64,000 bases of DNA from Tessaracoccus defluvii (GCF_014489575.1 NZ_CP060789.1:930001-994000), one strand, 5' to 3'; shown: positions 46,652 to 57,696, counted from the first letter of the stretch. The notes: generated from the letters alone by a model not told the origin. Translations and numbers: made by a program.

Positions 46652-47197
46652 ATGGTCCCCACTACCGGGGCGCTCCAGGAGCTCGATCTCGGGCCTCTGC
46701 TGCCCCACCACCCGTCGGAGTTGTTCGTCGGCATCGCGTTGATGCTGATCATCTTCGCCATCATGTGGAAGGTTGTCGTTCCCGCCTTCGAGAAGATGTA
46801 CGCGGAGCGTTCGGACAAGATCGAAGGCGGCATGCAGCGTGCGGCCGCCGCCGAGGCGAAGGCCGAGGCGGCACTGGCGGACTACAACGATCAGCTCACC
46901 GCTGCCCGTGAGGAGGCCGCCCGCATCCGCGAGGAGGCCAGGAACCAGTCCGCCACCATGGTCAACGAGGCGAAGGCCAAGGCCGACAAGGAAGCCGCGC
47001 GCATCCTGGAGAACGGCCGCGTCCAGCTCCAGGCGGAGCGTGCCCAGCTGATCCTCGAGCTGCGCGGAGAGGTGGGCGGCATGGCCACCCAGCTCGCGGG
47101 CCGCATCGTGGGCGAGTCCCTGACCGACGACGAGCGCGCCCTGCGCACCGTCGATCGTTTCCTGGCTGAGCTCGAGACGGCGGGCCAGTCCCGATGA
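46652..47197 (+). CDS. atpF: F0F1 ATP synthase subunit b
   Basis: 181 residues. One N-terminal membrane helix (about 28-48, LFVGIALMLIIFAIMWKVVV) and a long charged coiled coil that forms the peripheral stalk (EAKAEAALADYNDQLTAARE). It overlaps atpH by 4 bases. Unlike mycobacteria, b and delta are not fused to a second b copy here. Confidence 0.95.
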   Translation: MVPTTGALQELDLGPLLPHHPSELFVGIALMLIIFAIMWKVVVPAFEKMYAERSDKIEGGMQRAAAAEAKAEAALADYNDQLTAAREEAARIREEARNQSATMVNEAKAKADKEAARILENGRVQLQAERAQLILELRGEVGGMATQLAGRIVGESLTDDERALRTVDRFLAELETAGQSR

Positions 47198-47991
47198 GCA
47201 CCCGCGACGCCGCAACCGCTGCGCTCGACGCCACCGTGGACGGCATCGGCACCGATGTCTCGACGGCCGCCGAACTGTTCGCCGTCGTGGATCTGCTCGA
47301 CGGCCAGCCGATGCTGCGTCGATCCCTGTCCGACCCGTCGGCCACCGAGGAGGGACGCGCGGCGCTCGCCGCACGCCTCTTCGAGGGCAAGGTCTCGGTC
47401 TCCGCGCTCGCGGTGATCTCGGCCGTGGTCGGGGCGGCCTGGAGCAGCGGCACCCAGTTGGTCCTCGGCCTCGAACGCCAGGCCGTCCGGCTGTCCCTGC
47501 AGGCTGCCCGTCGTTCCGGCGAACTCGAGACGGTCTCGTCGGAGCTGTACCAGCTCGCCGAGACCGTGGACGGCTCCGCCGAGCTGGCGGCCGCCCTGCG
47601 CAACCAGGCACTTCCCGCCACTGCACGCCGTGAGCTGATCGACGGCCTCGTCGCCGGCCGGGTGCACGCCGTCACCGCCGCTCTGGCGGCACGGGCGGTC
47701 AACGACCGGGTCCGCTCCTACGGGGCGGCGATCGGCGGCTACCTGGAGACCGCGGCCGGGCTCTCCGGCCAGAGGATCGCCCGCGTCACCGTGGCCCGTC
47801 CCCTGGACGAGGCCCGCATCGCGCGGCTGAAGACGGCCCTGACCGCACAGGTCGGCGGCCCAGTGAACCTGCAGATCTCGGTCGATCCGGCCGTGCTCGG
47901 CGGGATCAGCGTGGCCATCGACGACGACGTGTACGAATCAACCGTTGCTGCCCGGCTCGAAGACGCCCGCCGGCAACTCATCAACTTGTGA
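47194..47991 (+). CDS. atpH: F0F1 ATP synthase subunit delta
   Basis: 265 residues, longer than the 177 of E. coli but usual for Actinobacteria, whose delta has an N-terminal extension. The C-terminal signature GGISVAIDDDVYESTVAARLEDA fragment pattern (GGI..DD..D.S) is clear. It joins F1 to the stalk. 20 bases before atpA. Confidence 0.94.
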   Translation: MSTRDAATAALDATVDGIGTDVSTAAELFAVVDLLDGQPMLRRSLSDPSATEEGRAALAARLFEGKVSVSALAVISAVVGAAWSSGTQLVLGLERQAVRLSLQAARRSGELETVSSELYQLAETVDGSAELAAALRNQALPATARRELIDGLVAGRVHAVTAALAARAVNDRVRSYGAAIGGYLETAAGLSGQRIARVTVARPLDEARIARLKTALTAQVGGPVNLQISVDPAVLGGISVAIDDDVYESTVAARLEDARRQLINL

Positions 47992-48011
47992 GAATCAGAA
48001 AGTAGGACGCA

Positions 48012-49646
48012 ATGGCTGAACTCACCATCAGTCCAGACGAGATCCGTAGCGCGCTCGACGAGTTCGTCTCGAAGTACGAGCCCAAGGGCGCGGAGCGGAC
48101 CGAGGTCGGCACCGTCGTCACCTCGGGCGACGGCATCGCGCGGGTCGCGGGCCTGCCCTCGGCCATGGCCAACGAGCTGCTGCGCTTCGAGAACGGCACG
48201 CTGGGCATCGCCCTCAACCTGGACGAGCGTGAGATCGGCGTCGTCGTCCTCGGCGACTCCGCCGGCATCGACGAGGGCTCGATCGTGCACGGCACGGGCG
48301 ACGTCCTGTCCGTCCCCGTCGGCGACGGCTACCTCGGCCGCGTCGTGGACGCCATGGGCAACCCCATCGACGGCCTCGGTGAGATCGCCAGCGAAGGCCG
48401 CCGCGCCCTCGAGCTGCAGGCCGCCGGCGTCATGGACCGCCAGGAGGTCCGCGAGCCGCTGCAGACCGGCCTGAAGGCCATCGACGCGATGATCCCGATC
48501 GGCCGCGGCCAGCGCCAGCTGATCATCGGCGACCGCAAGACGGGCAAGACCGCCATCGCGATCGACACGATCATCAACCAGAAGGCCAACTGGGAGTCGG
48601 GCGACCCCAAGAAGCAGGTCCTCTGCATCTACGTCGCCATCGGCCAGAAGGGTTCGACCATCGCCGAGGTCCGCGGGACCCTCGAGGCGGCGGGCGCACT
48701 CGACTACACCACGATCGTGCACGCCCCGGCGTCCGATCCGGCCGGCTTCAAGTACATCGCCCCCTACGCAGGCTCGGCCATCGGTCAGCACTGGATGTAC
48801 CAGGGCAAGCACGTCCTCATCGTCTTCGACGACCTGACCAAGCAGGCCGAGGCCTACCGTGCGATGTCGCTGCTGCTGCGCAGGCCCCCGGGCCGCGAGG
48901 CGTACCCCGGCGACGTGTTCTACCTCCACTCCCGTCTGCTGGAGCGTTGCGCCAAGCTGTCCGACGAGCTCGGCGGCGGCTCGATGACCGGCCTGCCGAT
49001 CATCGAGACGAAGGCCAACGATGTGTCGGCCTACATCCCGACCAACGTGATCTCGATCACCGACGGCCAGATCTTCCTCCAGTCCGACCTGTTCAACGCC
49101 AACCAGCGTCCCGCTGTCGACGTCGGCGTCTCGGTGTCCCGCGTCGGCGGTGCCGCCCAGGTCAAGGCCATGAAGCAGGTCTCCGGTTCGCTCAAGCTGA
49201 GCCTCGCCCAGTACCGCGACATGCAGGCGTTCGCCATGTTCGCCTCCGACCTCGACGCGGCCACCCGTCGCCAGCTCGACCGGGGCGCCCGCCTCACCGA
49301 GCTCCTGCGTCAGGGCCAGTACGCGCCGTACGCGATCGAGGACCAGGTCATCAGCGTCTGGGCGGGCGTCGAGGGCCTCTTCGACGACGTCCCCGTCGCG
49401 GACGTGCTCCGCTTCGAGCAGGAGGTCCTCGACTACCTGCGCCACAACACCACGGTGCTCGGCGACGTCGCCGGTGACTTCCAGTTCGGCGACGACCGCA
49501 AGGAGGCCGCCGCGAAGGCGATCGCCGACTTCAAGCAGATCTTCCGCACGTCGGAGGGGCAGCTGCTGGTGGGTCGCGAGGAGCATGTCGCTCTGCAGGA
49601 CGAGGAGATCGGCCAGGAGACCATCGTCCGCCAGAAGCGGGGTTAA
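48012..49646 (+). CDS. atpA: F0F1 ATP synthase subunit alpha
   Basis: 544 residues. Walker [13 protein letters not shown], the alpha signature [14 protein letters not shown], and the arginine finger region lie as expected. It is the non-catalytic nucleotide-binding subunit of F1. It is 4 bases before atpG. Confidence 0.97.
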   Translation: MAELTISPDEIRSALDEFVSKYEPKGAERTEVGTVVTSGDGIARVAGLPSAMANELLRFENGTLGIALNLDEREIGVVVLGDSAGIDEGSIVHGTGDVLSVPVGDGYLGRVVDAMGNPIDGLGEIASEGRRALELQAAGVMDRQEVREPLQTGLKAIDAMIPIGRGQRQLIIGDRKTGKTAIAIDTIINQKANWESGDPKKQVLCIYVAIGQKGSTIAEVRGTLEAAGALDYTTIVHAPASDPAGFKYIAPYAGSAIGQHWMYQGKHVLIVFDDLTKQAEAYRAMSLLLRRPPGREAYPGDVFYLHSRLLERCAKLSDELGGGSMTGLPIIETKANDVSAYIPTNVISITDGQIFLQSDLFNANQRPAVDVGVSVSRVGGAAQVKAMKQVSGSLKLSLAQYRDMQAFAMFASDLDAATRRQLDRGARLTELLRQGQYAPYAIEDQVISVWAGVEGLFDDVPVADVLRFEQEVLDYLRHNTTVLGDVAGDFQFGDDRKEAAAKAIADFKQIFRTSEGQLLVGREEHVALQDEEIGQETIVRQKRG

Positions 49647-49649
49647 TCC

Positions 49650-50564
49650 ATGGCAAGCAGTCTGCGCGAGCTCCGTCAGCGGAAGCAGTCCGTCTCCACG
49701 ACGAAGAAGATCACGCGCGCCATGGAACTCATCGCGGCGTCGCGCATCGTCAAGGCGCAGCAGGTGGCCAGGGCGGCGGTGCCGTACACGCTGACGCTGA
49801 CCAGGGCCGTCTCGGCGCTGGCGTCCGTGCACGACATCGAGCACCCGCTGCTGGTCGACGTGGAGAACCCGAAGCGTTCGGCGATCCTGCTGATCACCTC
49901 GGACCGGGGGCTGGCCGGCGCGTACTCGAGCAACGTCATCAAGGCGGGCGAGGCGCTGCGGCAGAAGCTCATGGACGAGGGCCAGGAGGTCGTGCAGTAC
50001 GTCACCGGCCAGAAGGGCGTCGCCTACCTGGACTTCCGCCACCGGGAGGTCGAGCAGAAGTGGACCGGTTTCTCGGATCGGCCGCAGTACTCCGACGCCA
50101 GGGCCATCGCTGACGTCCTGCTGGAGAAGTTCCTGCTGGACACCGAACAGGGCGGCGTCGACCAGCTGCACATCGTCAACACGGCCTTCGTGTCGATGCT
50201 GACGCAGACGGCGAACGCCAGGCGCCTGCTGCCGCTGGTGGTCACGGACGCCGCCGCCCCGGTCGACCCGCAGCCCGACGAGGTCATCCCGTACTACGAC
50301 TTCGAGCCCAACGCGAAGGAAGTCCTCGACAGGTTGCTGCCGCTGTTCGTGGCGAACCGGATCCACACGGCGCTGCTGCAGTCGGCCGCCTCGGAGCTGG
50401 CCAGCCGTCAGCGGGCCATGAAGTCGGCCACCGACAACGCCCAGACGCTGATCGAACAGCTGACGCGCGAGGCCAACCAGGCCCGTCAGGCGGAGATCAC
50501 CCAGGAAATCACAGAAATCGTCGGTGGCGCCTCGGCGCTGTCCGAATCAGCCGGAAACGAGTGA
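49650..50564 (+). CDS. atpG: F0F1 ATP synthase subunit gamma
   Basis: 304 residues forming the rotating shaft. N-terminal helix LRELRQRKQSVSTTKKITRAMELIA, TSDRGLAGAYSSN, and the C-terminal helix SRQRAMKSATDNAQTLIEQL are the family marks. Confidence 0.96.
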   Translation: MASSLRELRQRKQSVSTTKKITRAMELIAASRIVKAQQVARAAVPYTLTLTRAVSALASVHDIEHPLLVDVENPKRSAILLITSDRGLAGAYSSNVIKAGEALRQKLMDEGQEVVQYVTGQKGVAYLDFRHREVEQKWTGFSDRPQYSDARAIADVLLEKFLLDTEQGGVDQLHIVNTAFVSMLTQTANARRLLPLVVTDAAAPVDPQPDEVIPYYDFEPNAKEVLDRLLPLFVANRIHTALLQSAASELASRQRAMKSATDNAQTLIEQLTREANQARQAEITQEITEIVGGASALSESAGNE

Positions 50565-50569
50565 GGTAA

Positions 50570-52024
<1,455 letters not shown>

Positions 52025-52026
52025 GC

Positions 52027-52440
52027 ATGGATCGTCCCCCGCTTCAGGTCGAGGTCGTCTCGGCGACCAGGGTCGTCTGGTCGGGTGAGGCCGTCAACGT
52101 CATCGCCAGGACCGTCAACGGCGACATCGGCATCCTCCCGGGCCACGAGCCGCTGCTGGCGCTGCTCGTTCCGTCCGTGGTCGACATCGTCACCGCGGAC
52201 GGGCGCTCCGAGGCCATCGTGGTCGACGGCGGGTTCATCTCGGTCGACCATGGCCGTGTCTCGCTGCTGAGTCAGCACGCGCAGCTGGGGCACGAGGTGG
52301 GCCTGGAACAGGCCCGCAAGGACGCCGCAGAACTGGAGGTACTCGCCCTCAACGGCAACGCCTCCGACGACCAGCTACACCATCTGCGGCTGCTGCAGGC
52401 GCAGATCAAGGCCGGCGAGAAGGCCACCGGCGAGCAATAA
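52027..52440 (+). CDS. atpC: F0F1 ATP synthase subunit epsilon
   Basis: 137 residues. The N-terminal beta-sandwich (VVSATRVVWSGEAVNVIART, GDIGILPGHEPLLALL) and a C-terminal helical hairpin are present. It couples rotation to catalysis and can inhibit hydrolysis. Last gene of the operon, followed by a hairpin. Confidence 0.95.
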   Translation: MDRPPLQVEVVSATRVVWSGEAVNVIARTVNGDIGILPGHEPLLALLVPSVVDIVTADGRSEAIVVDGGFISVDHGRVSLLSQHAQLGHEVGLEQARKDAAELEVLALNGNASDDQLHHLRLLQAQIKAGEKATGEQ

Positions 52441-52449
52441 CATCCGACT

Positions 52450-52486
52450 CACTCAGGGCGGTCCCCAGCGGGGGCTGCCCTGAGTG
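52450..52486 (+). terminator. Hairpin after the ATP synthase operon
   Basis: CACTCAGGGC pairs with GCCCTGAGTG, with further pairing inside. There is no T run, so it is either a weak intrinsic terminator or an RNA-stabilising end. Confidence 0.6.
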
Positions 52487-52518
52487 CATGAGGGCCAACA
52501 TTCGGGAAGGAGGAGCGC

Positions 52519-52986
52519 GTGCCCTGGGGGATTCTTCTGATCACGCTCGGCGTGATCGTCCTGCTACTCGCGCCCTTCGCCCTGCTCTACCTCCGCCGCC
52601 GCTGGCTCACCGGCCAGGGCGGCCTCTTCGACTGCGCCTGGCAACTCCATGAGGATGCCCCGGGCGGCGGCTGGGTCCTGGGCGTCGCGCGCTACCGGGG
52701 TGAGACCCTGGAGTGGTTCCGCGCCTTCTCCATGAGCCTGCGCCCTGCCGTGGTCCTGCACCGGTTCTCGACGGCGTACGTGCATCAGCGCATCCCGCAG
52801 GGCGTGGAGGCCATCGCACTGTTCGACGACTCGCCGATCGTGACGGTGCGCGACCGGGTGACCGGGAAGACATCGGCGCTGTCGCTGGCCCGCGAGGAGG
52901 TCCTGGCGCTGCTCAGCTGGCTGGAGTCCGCCCCGCCCGGCAGTTACCTCAGGGCGTCGAGCCCCGAGTCCCCGCCGGGCGCCTGA
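52519..52986 (+). CDS. DUF2550 family membrane-anchored protein
   Basis: 155 residues with a GTG start and GGAAGGAGG upstream. One N-terminal membrane helix (about residues 3-25), then a soluble domain with GLFDCAWQL, GVARYRGETLEWFRAFS and SRRP-like positions (SLRPAVVLHR). The family is conserved after atpC in Actinobacteria, often before murA; here pduO follows on the opposite strand. Function unknown, possibly envelope related. Confidence 0.85.
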   Translation: MPWGILLITLGVIVLLLAPFALLYLRRRWLTGQGGLFDCAWQLHEDAPGGGWVLGVARYRGETLEWFRAFSMSLRPAVVLHRFSTAYVHQRIPQGVEAIALFDDSPIVTVRDRVTGKTSALSLAREEVLALLSWLESAPPGSYLRASSPESPPGA

Positions 52987-52989
52987 GCG

Positions 52990-53583
52990 TCAGGGGCGGG
53001 CCCGGTCGGTTCCAGGAACCCAGAGGATCTCGCCCTCGGTGCCGTTCGCCACGCGGCTCGCGATGAACAGGAAGTCCGAGAGCCGGTTCAGGTACGTGAT
53101 CGCCAGCGGGTTGATGCCACCCTCGTCGGCGGTCCCGAACTCCGCGTGGCAGATCCACGCCGCCCGCTCCGCCCGCCGCGTGATCGTGCGCGCCACGTGC
53201 AGCTGGGCCCCGGCGGGGGTGCCGCCCGGCAGGATGAAGCTCTTGAGGATCGGGAGGGTCTCCTGCAGCTCGTCGCAGTAGGCCTCCAGCCGGTCGATCG
53301 AGGGCTGCTCGATCCGCAGCGGGGGCCACTTGGGGCTGGGGTGCCGCGGCGTGGACAGGTCGGCGCCCACGTCGAACAGCTCGTTCTGGATCAGCCCCAG
53401 CATCTCGGTCAGGCGTGCGGGCAGCGTGCCCATGGCCAGGGCGACGCCGATGGCGGCGTTGGCCTCGTCGATGCTGCCGTAGGCCTCGACCCGCGGGTCG
53501 TTCTTCGAGACCTCCGAGTTGTCGGAGAGCCGGGTGGTGCCGGCGTCGCCGGTGCGCGTATAGATCTTGGAGAGAATGACCAT
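52990..53583 (-). CDS. pduO: Cob(I)yrinic acid a,c-diamide adenosyltransferase, PduO type
   Basis: 197 residues. It transfers the 5'-deoxyadenosyl group of ATP to cob(I)alamin. YTRTGDAGTTRLSDN is the ATP-binding N-terminus, and RAERAAWICHAEFG and NRLSDFLFIASR hold the conserved Arg, Glu and Asn. The coenzyme serves methylmalonyl-CoA mutase, fitting the epimerase gene 4 kb away. Confidence 0.93.
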   Translation of the reverse strand: MVILSKIYTRTGDAGTTRLSDNSEVSKNDPRVEAYGSIDEANAAIGVALAMGTLPARLTEMLGLIQNELFDVGADLSTPRHPSPKWPPLRIEQPSIDRLEAYCDELQETLPILKSFILPGGTPAGAQLHVARTITRRAERAAWICHAEFGTADEGGINPLAITYLNRLSDFLFIASRVANGTEGEILWVPGTDRARP

Positions 53584-53589
53584 GGTGCC

Positions 53590-53595
53590 AATCTA
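53590..53595 (-). promoter_or_regulatory. -10 hexamer of a probable leaderless pduO promoter
   Basis: Minus-strand TAGATT lies 6 bases before the ATG at 53583. No cobalamin riboswitch is present. Confidence 0.4.
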
Positions 53596-53610
53596 TGCCA
53601 GAGTTGACGG

Positions 53611-54267
53611 GTGCGCATTTCTCCGTCCGCCCTTGTCCTGACCCTCCTGCTGAGCCTCGGCCTCGCCGGCTGCGCCGACGCGAACCAGTCGGCCGACCCG
53701 GCCCCCGACGGCTCAGTCACCTGCGAGTTCCCGCCGGCGGGCAATCCCGCCCGTCCCGTCGACCCGCCGTCAGGCGAGGCCGTGCCTGCCACGGGAACGG
53801 TGACGGCGACGCTCCAGCTGACCGCGGGTGAGGTGGCTCTCACGCTCGACAGGGAGAAGGCGCCGTGCACCGTCGCGTCGTTCCTGTCGCTGGCGGAGCA
53901 GGGGTACTTCGACGGCACCGAATGCCACCGGCTCGTCGACACGGGCATCTTCATCCTGCAGTGCGGCGACCCGACAGCCACCGGGACGGGCGGGCCGGGC
54001 TACACCGTGCCCGACGAGGTCAGCAAGGATCTCACCTACCCGGCCGGCACCGTGGCGATGGCGAACGCGAGCAGCCCCAACACCGGCGGCTCCCAGTTCT
54101 TCCTGGTCTGGGCTGACACGCCGCTGCCGCCGAAGTACACCGTCTTCGCGACGATGGATCAGGCGGGCACCGACGTGGTCGGCGGCATCGCCGCCCAGGG
54201 GGTCGCGGCCGAGGACGGGATCAGCCCCATCGCCGAGGCGGTGATCGAGGCCGTCACGCTGGGGTGA
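53611..54267 (+). CDS. Peptidyl-prolyl cis-trans isomerase, cyclophilin-type lipoprotein
   Basis: 218 residues with a GTG start. Signal peptide ending in LAGC (lipid Cys21), then a linker and a cyclophilin domain: FHRL-like ECHRLVD, FILQCGDPTATGTGGPGY and NTGGSQFFLVW hold the active-site pattern. It would speed proline isomerisation in exported proteins at the cell surface. It overlaps the hydrolase gene tail-to-tail by 14 bases. Confidence 0.92.
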   Translation: MRISPSALVLTLLLSLGLAGCADANQSADPAPDGSVTCEFPPAGNPARPVDPPSGEAVPATGTVTATLQLTAGEVALTLDREKAPCTVASFLSLAEQGYFDGTECHRLVDTGIFILQCGDPTATGTGGPGYTVPDEVSKDLTYPAGTVAMANASSPNTGGSQFFLVWADTPLPPKYTVFATMDQAGTDVVGGIAAQGVAAEDGISPIAEAVIEAVTLG

Positions 54268-55038
54268 CAGCCTCGGCGGCCAGGAAGCGCCGGCAGACGC
54301 TGATGAAGGCCTCCGGCTCGTCGGCGTGGACCCAGTGCCCGGCCCGCTTCAGGGTCACCTGCAGCACCCGGGGGAACAGCTGCCGCATCGGCTCCGCATG
54401 CTCCGGGGTGACATAGGGGGAGCGCCCGCCCGTGACCCAGAGGGTCGGGCCGTCGTAGACGGCGTCGATGGGCGGCCAGCCGCCGATCTGGTGCAGCGAG
54501 TCGCCCAGCAGGTCGAAGTTCGACAGCCAGCTCCAGTGGGATCCTTGTGCCGCAGGTTCTGCAGCAGGAATCGTCGGACGACGTCGTCCGGGATGGCGGG
54601 GGTGAGCTCTCGGTCGGCCTGGGTGCGGCTCGTGAGGTGGTCGATGTCGAGCTGGCGCAGCGCAGCGACGAGGGCGGCGAACGACTGGGCGGCCTCGTTG
54701 CGGGCGGGGGAGATGTCCACCACCATGAGCCGGTCCACGAGTTCGGGGCGACGGAGCGCGACCCGCATGGCCAGCTTCCCGCCCAGCGAGTGACCCACGA
54801 GCGCCGTCCTGCCGACGGCGTCGGCGATCCAGTCGGCGATCAGGTCGGCCTGCTGATCCAGCTCGAAGGTCTCCGTCCACGGCGACAGGCCGTGGTTGGG
54901 GAGATCGATGAGGTGGGACGTCGCCTCGGTGCCGAGCGCGTTGGCGATCGACCCCCAGTTCTTGCCTTGGCCGAAGAGGCCGTGGAGGAAGACCACGGGC
55001 GACGGGCCGGACCCCACCGTCAGGGAGTGGAGGTTCAC
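54254..55038 (-). CDS. Alpha/beta hydrolase (apparent -1 frameshift)
   Basis: 261 residues when corrected. HG motif VVFLHGLFGQGKNWGS, nucleophile elbow GHSLGGKLAM with the Ser, and GHWVHADEPEAF with the catalytic His. The frame breaks at plus-strand CC 54543-54544; one extra base gives LRHKGSHWSWLSNFDLLGDS. It resembles YbfF-type esterases; substrate unknown. The start overlaps the end of the upstream zinc-site gene by 4 bases. Confidence 0.83.
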
Positions 55039-55310
55039 CGTGACACCGCCCAGCAGTGGCTGTGCCAGTGGCGGCGGAGCTCGAGACCGGTGTCCACGCC
55101 GACGGGCGGCGTGTCGGGCCAGACGACCACGTGCGCCGTTCCCGCCGCCACCTTCTGCGAGCAGCCGGGGCAGCGGTACTCCTTCTCGGCGCGCTGGGCG
55201 GGCACGTCACGCACGATGAAGCTGCCTGCCGCCTTCGTGACGCGCCGCTGGGCGCCGCCTGCGAGCAGGGGCCGCGGGGTGCGCAGGTGCTTCGAGGGGC
55301 GCTTCGCCAT
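55035..55310 (-). CDS. Small zinc-site protein linked to nucS
   Basis: 91 residues from the ATG at 55310, in a TGATG overlap with the nucS stop. A basic N-terminus ([19 protein letters not shown]) is followed by [10 protein letters not shown] and RRHWHSHCW, giving a CxxC plus His/Cys candidate zinc site. Homologues follow nucS in other Actinobacteria. Function unknown, but a link to NucS is a fair guess from context. Confidence 0.6.
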   Translation of the reverse strand: MAKRPSKHLRTPRPLLAGGAQRRVTKAAGSFIVRDVPAQRAEKEYRCPGCSQKVAAGTAHVVVWPDTPPVGVDTGLELRRHWHSHCWAVSR

Positions 55311-56003
55311 CAGAACAGCCGATCCTCGGCGTTGTCCATGCCGCGCAGGGCGTCGTAGTCGATGGTGCGGCACTCGATGCCGCGGTCCTCGGCCAGGGTG
55401 CGCGCCTGCGGCTTGATCTGCTGGGCCGCGAACACCCCGCGCACGGGGCGAGCAGGGGATCCCGGTTCATCAGCTCCAGGTAGCGCGTGAGCTGCTCGAC
55501 GCCGTCGATCTCACCGCGTCGCTTCACCTCGACGGCCACGTAGGCGCCGGTGGCGTCCTTCAGCAGCAGGTCGACGGGGCCGATGGGGGTGAGGTGCTCC
55601 CGGGTGACCAGCACCAGGCCGTCGCCGAGGGTGGCCGGATGCTCCGCGAGGAGAACCTGGAGGTGCGCCTCGACGCCGTCCTTCTGCAGGCCCGGGTCGA
55701 TGCCCAGCTCGTGGTCGGAGTCGTGCAGGACCTCGGCGAGCGAGATCCGCAGCGTGTCGCCGTCGCGGGAGCGCACGTTCCACACCTCGGAGACCCGAGC
55801 GCTTCCGCCGCGTCGGCCTCCGGCTCGGCGACGGTCATGGTGCACGGGGGGCTCATCCAGTTGAGCGGCTTGTAGGCCCGGTCGTCGGCGTGGACGGAGA
55901 CGGAACCGTCAGCCTTGACGAGGATGAGGCGGGTCGCCATGGGGAGATGGGCGGTCAGCCGACCCACGTAGTCGACCTGACACCGGGCTATCACCAAACG
56001 CAC
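55310..56003 (-). CDS. nucS: Mismatch endonuclease NucS (two apparent -1 frameshifts)
   Basis: 231 residues when corrected. NucS/EndoMS is the non-canonical mismatch repair nuclease of Actinobacteria. N-terminal [20 protein letters not shown] and [10 protein letters not shown]; breaks at plus-strand CCC 55794-55796 and GGGG 55445-55448. Between them the nuclease core is intact: [32 protein letters not shown] and [20 protein letters not shown]. After the second correction it ends [19 protein letters not shown] start. Confidence 0.88.
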
Positions 56004-56009
56004 CGCTTC

Positions 56010-56015
56010 AACCTA
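56010..56015 (-). promoter_or_regulatory. -10 hexamer of a probable leaderless nucS promoter
   Basis: Minus-strand TAGGTT lies 6 bases before the GTG at 56003, with no ribosome site. Confidence 0.4.
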
Positions 56016-56069
56016 CCCGTGCGGCCCGGCCGCGTCCAAAGCGGAGCCCGGCGTGAGCCGTCGGGATGA

Positions 56070-57140
56070 TCACGGCTTCTGCGGGGTGATCCGGGTGGTG
56101 GGCTCGTCCGCGGCGGCGAACAGCTCATCGGACTCTTCGGCCAGTGCCCGCAGGTCACCCAGCTGGGCGAGAGCCGCGGCCTTGCGGGCCTCGAGCGCAG
56201 CGATCTCACGCTCGAGCTGCTCGCGGCGCCAGGCCAGCTTCTCCTCGAGCTCGGACTCGGCCTCGGCCGCCCGCTCGCGCATGGTCTTCAGCGTCTCCTC
56301 GGCCTGGCGCGTGGAGCCGAGCCGGATCTCCTCCGCGGCCCTGACCGCCTCGGCCCTGATCTGCTCGGCCTCGAGCCTGGCCTCTGCGACCCGCTCCGCG
56401 GCGGCGTCGGCATCGTGCTCGGCCTGGGCGAGGCGTTCCGTGATGGAGGTGGCGGCCGCCCTGGTGGCGTCAGCCGACTTCGTCAGCGCGTCCTGCGCGG
56501 CCTTCTCCGCCTCGGCGCGGATGTCGGCGGCGCGTCGCTTCGCCTCCTGTTCCGTCCTGGCGGCCTCGACGCGGGCCGCCTCCAGCAGGCCGGAGGCCTG
56601 GGCCCCTGCGCCGTCGACGACGGCCTTGGCGCGGGTCCGGGCGGCCTCGATCTCGAGCTTCCCGTCGCGGCGCGCCATCTCGAGGGTGGAGCGTCCGAGG
56701 TCGGCCTGCTCCTGGCGGAGCTGCCGCATGCTGGCCAGCCCGGTGAGCCGGACATCGTCCGCCTCCTGCTGCGCGGACTCGCGCAGGGCGGCGGCGCTGC
56801 GGCGGGCCTCGGCCCGGATGCGGTCGGACTCCCGCTCTGCGCGCTCGATGAGGTCCCCGGCCTGGGCCTCTGCGGCCCGCAGCAGGCCGGCGGCGTGGGC
56901 GCCGAGCCTGCTGAAGTCTGTGGTGCCGACCTCGTTCTTGACGTACTGGATCTCCCGGGTGGACTCGCGCAGCTGGCCACGCACCTGGGACAGCCTGCCC
57001 TCCAGCTCGCGGATGTAGCTGTCGACCGAGTGCTTGTCGTAGCCGAGCATGGCGTGCGGGAAGTTCCCGGCAGCCGTGGCACGGTCCTCGAAAAGGTTGA
57101 GGCCGGTTTCTTCGGTGTCGTTGTCGCGGGATTCAGTCAC
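56070..57140 (-). CDS. DivIVA-like coiled-coil protein
   Basis: 356 residues from the GTG at 57140. Near residue 30 LGYDKHSVDSYIRELEGRL resembles the DivIVA N-terminal membrane-curvature domain. Nearly all of the remainder is an Ala/Glu/Arg-rich coiled coil with heptad spacing (REQLEREIAALEARKAAAL). Such proteins organise cell poles, septa or cell-wall growth in Actinobacteria. The specific role is not shown; a cytoskeletal scaffold like Scy or FilP is an alternative. Confidence 0.65.
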   Translation of the reverse strand: MTESRDNDTEETGLNLFEDRATAAGNFPHAMLGYDKHSVDSYIRELEGRLSQVRGQLRESTREIQYVKNEVGTTDFSRLGAHAAGLLRAAEAQAGDLIERAERESDRIRAEARRSAAALRESAQQEADDVRLTGLASMRQLRQEQADLGRSTLEMARRDGKLEIEAARTRAKAVVDGAGAQASGLLEAARVEAARTEQEAKRRAADIRAEAEKAAQDALTKSADATRAAATSITERLAQAEHDADAAAERVAEARLEAEQIRAEAVRAAEEIRLGSTRQAEETLKTMRERAAEAESELEEKLAWRREQLEREIAALEARKAAALAQLGDLRALAEESDELFAAADEPTTRITPQKP

Positions 57141-57249
57141 CTTGGGGGTCCTTTCCGTCCACGGCGAGCCTAGCCGGTCGCCTGCCGCAAACGCGGGAGG
57201 GGCGGGCCGGCTGTCGCCGGTCCGCCCCTCCACGTCGTCCTTGGATGAC

Positions 57250-57696
57250 TCAGTGCTGCTCGCCCTTGGGGAGCTCGACGAGCTCCAGCAGCACGCCGCG
57301 GGCGTCCTTGGGGTGCACGAAGTTGATCCGCGAGCCGCCGGTGCCGCGCTTGGCCTCCGGGAACAGCAGGCGCATGCCGCGCTCCTTCAGGACGGCGCTG
57401 ACGTGGTCGAGGTCGGCGACCCGGTAGGCGAGCTGCTGCATGCCGGGGCCGTTCTTCGTGAGGAACTTGGCGATCGTCGAGTTCTCGTTGAGCGGGGCCA
57501 GCAGCTGGATCTTGGCGTTCTCGGCGCCCTGCTCGCCCGTGCCCATCATGGCCTCGGCGACGCCCTGCTCCTCGTTGACCTCGCGGTGCAGCTCGCGCCA
57601 GCCGAAGACCTCGGTGTGGAACTTGACGGCCTCGTCGAGGTCGGGGACGGCCAGGCCGACGTGGTCGATGCAGATGAACAGATCCGAATTCTCCAT
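57250..57696 (-). CDS. mce: Methylmalonyl-CoA epimerase
   Basis: 148 residues from the ATG at 57696, the same length as the Propionibacterium enzyme. It interconverts the two methylmalonyl-CoA epimers for B12-dependent mutase, part of the Wood-Werkman propionate cycle. MENSDLFICIDHVGLAVPDL with H12, FGWRELHRE, Q64 and E138 match known metal and catalytic positions. Where the Propionibacterium protein has His91, this one has Gln in GMQQLAYRV. Confidence 0.92.
   Translation of the reverse strand: MENSDLFICIDHVGLAVPDLDEAVKFHTEVFGWRELHREVNEEQGVAEAMMGTGEQGAENAKIQLLAPLNENSTIAKFLTKNGPGMQQLAYRVADLDHVSAVLKERGMRLLFPEAKRGTGGSRINFVHPKDARGVLLELVELPKGEQH

Noticed and set aside
47739..50366. An 875-codon open frame antisense to atpH-atpA-atpG
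   Set aside because: Shadow of strongly conserved ATP synthase genes; no ribosome site and no recognisable domain.
53584..53610. Cobalamin riboswitch between pduO and the isomerase gene
   Set aside because: The gap is only 27 bases; no room for a B12 box or riboswitch fold.
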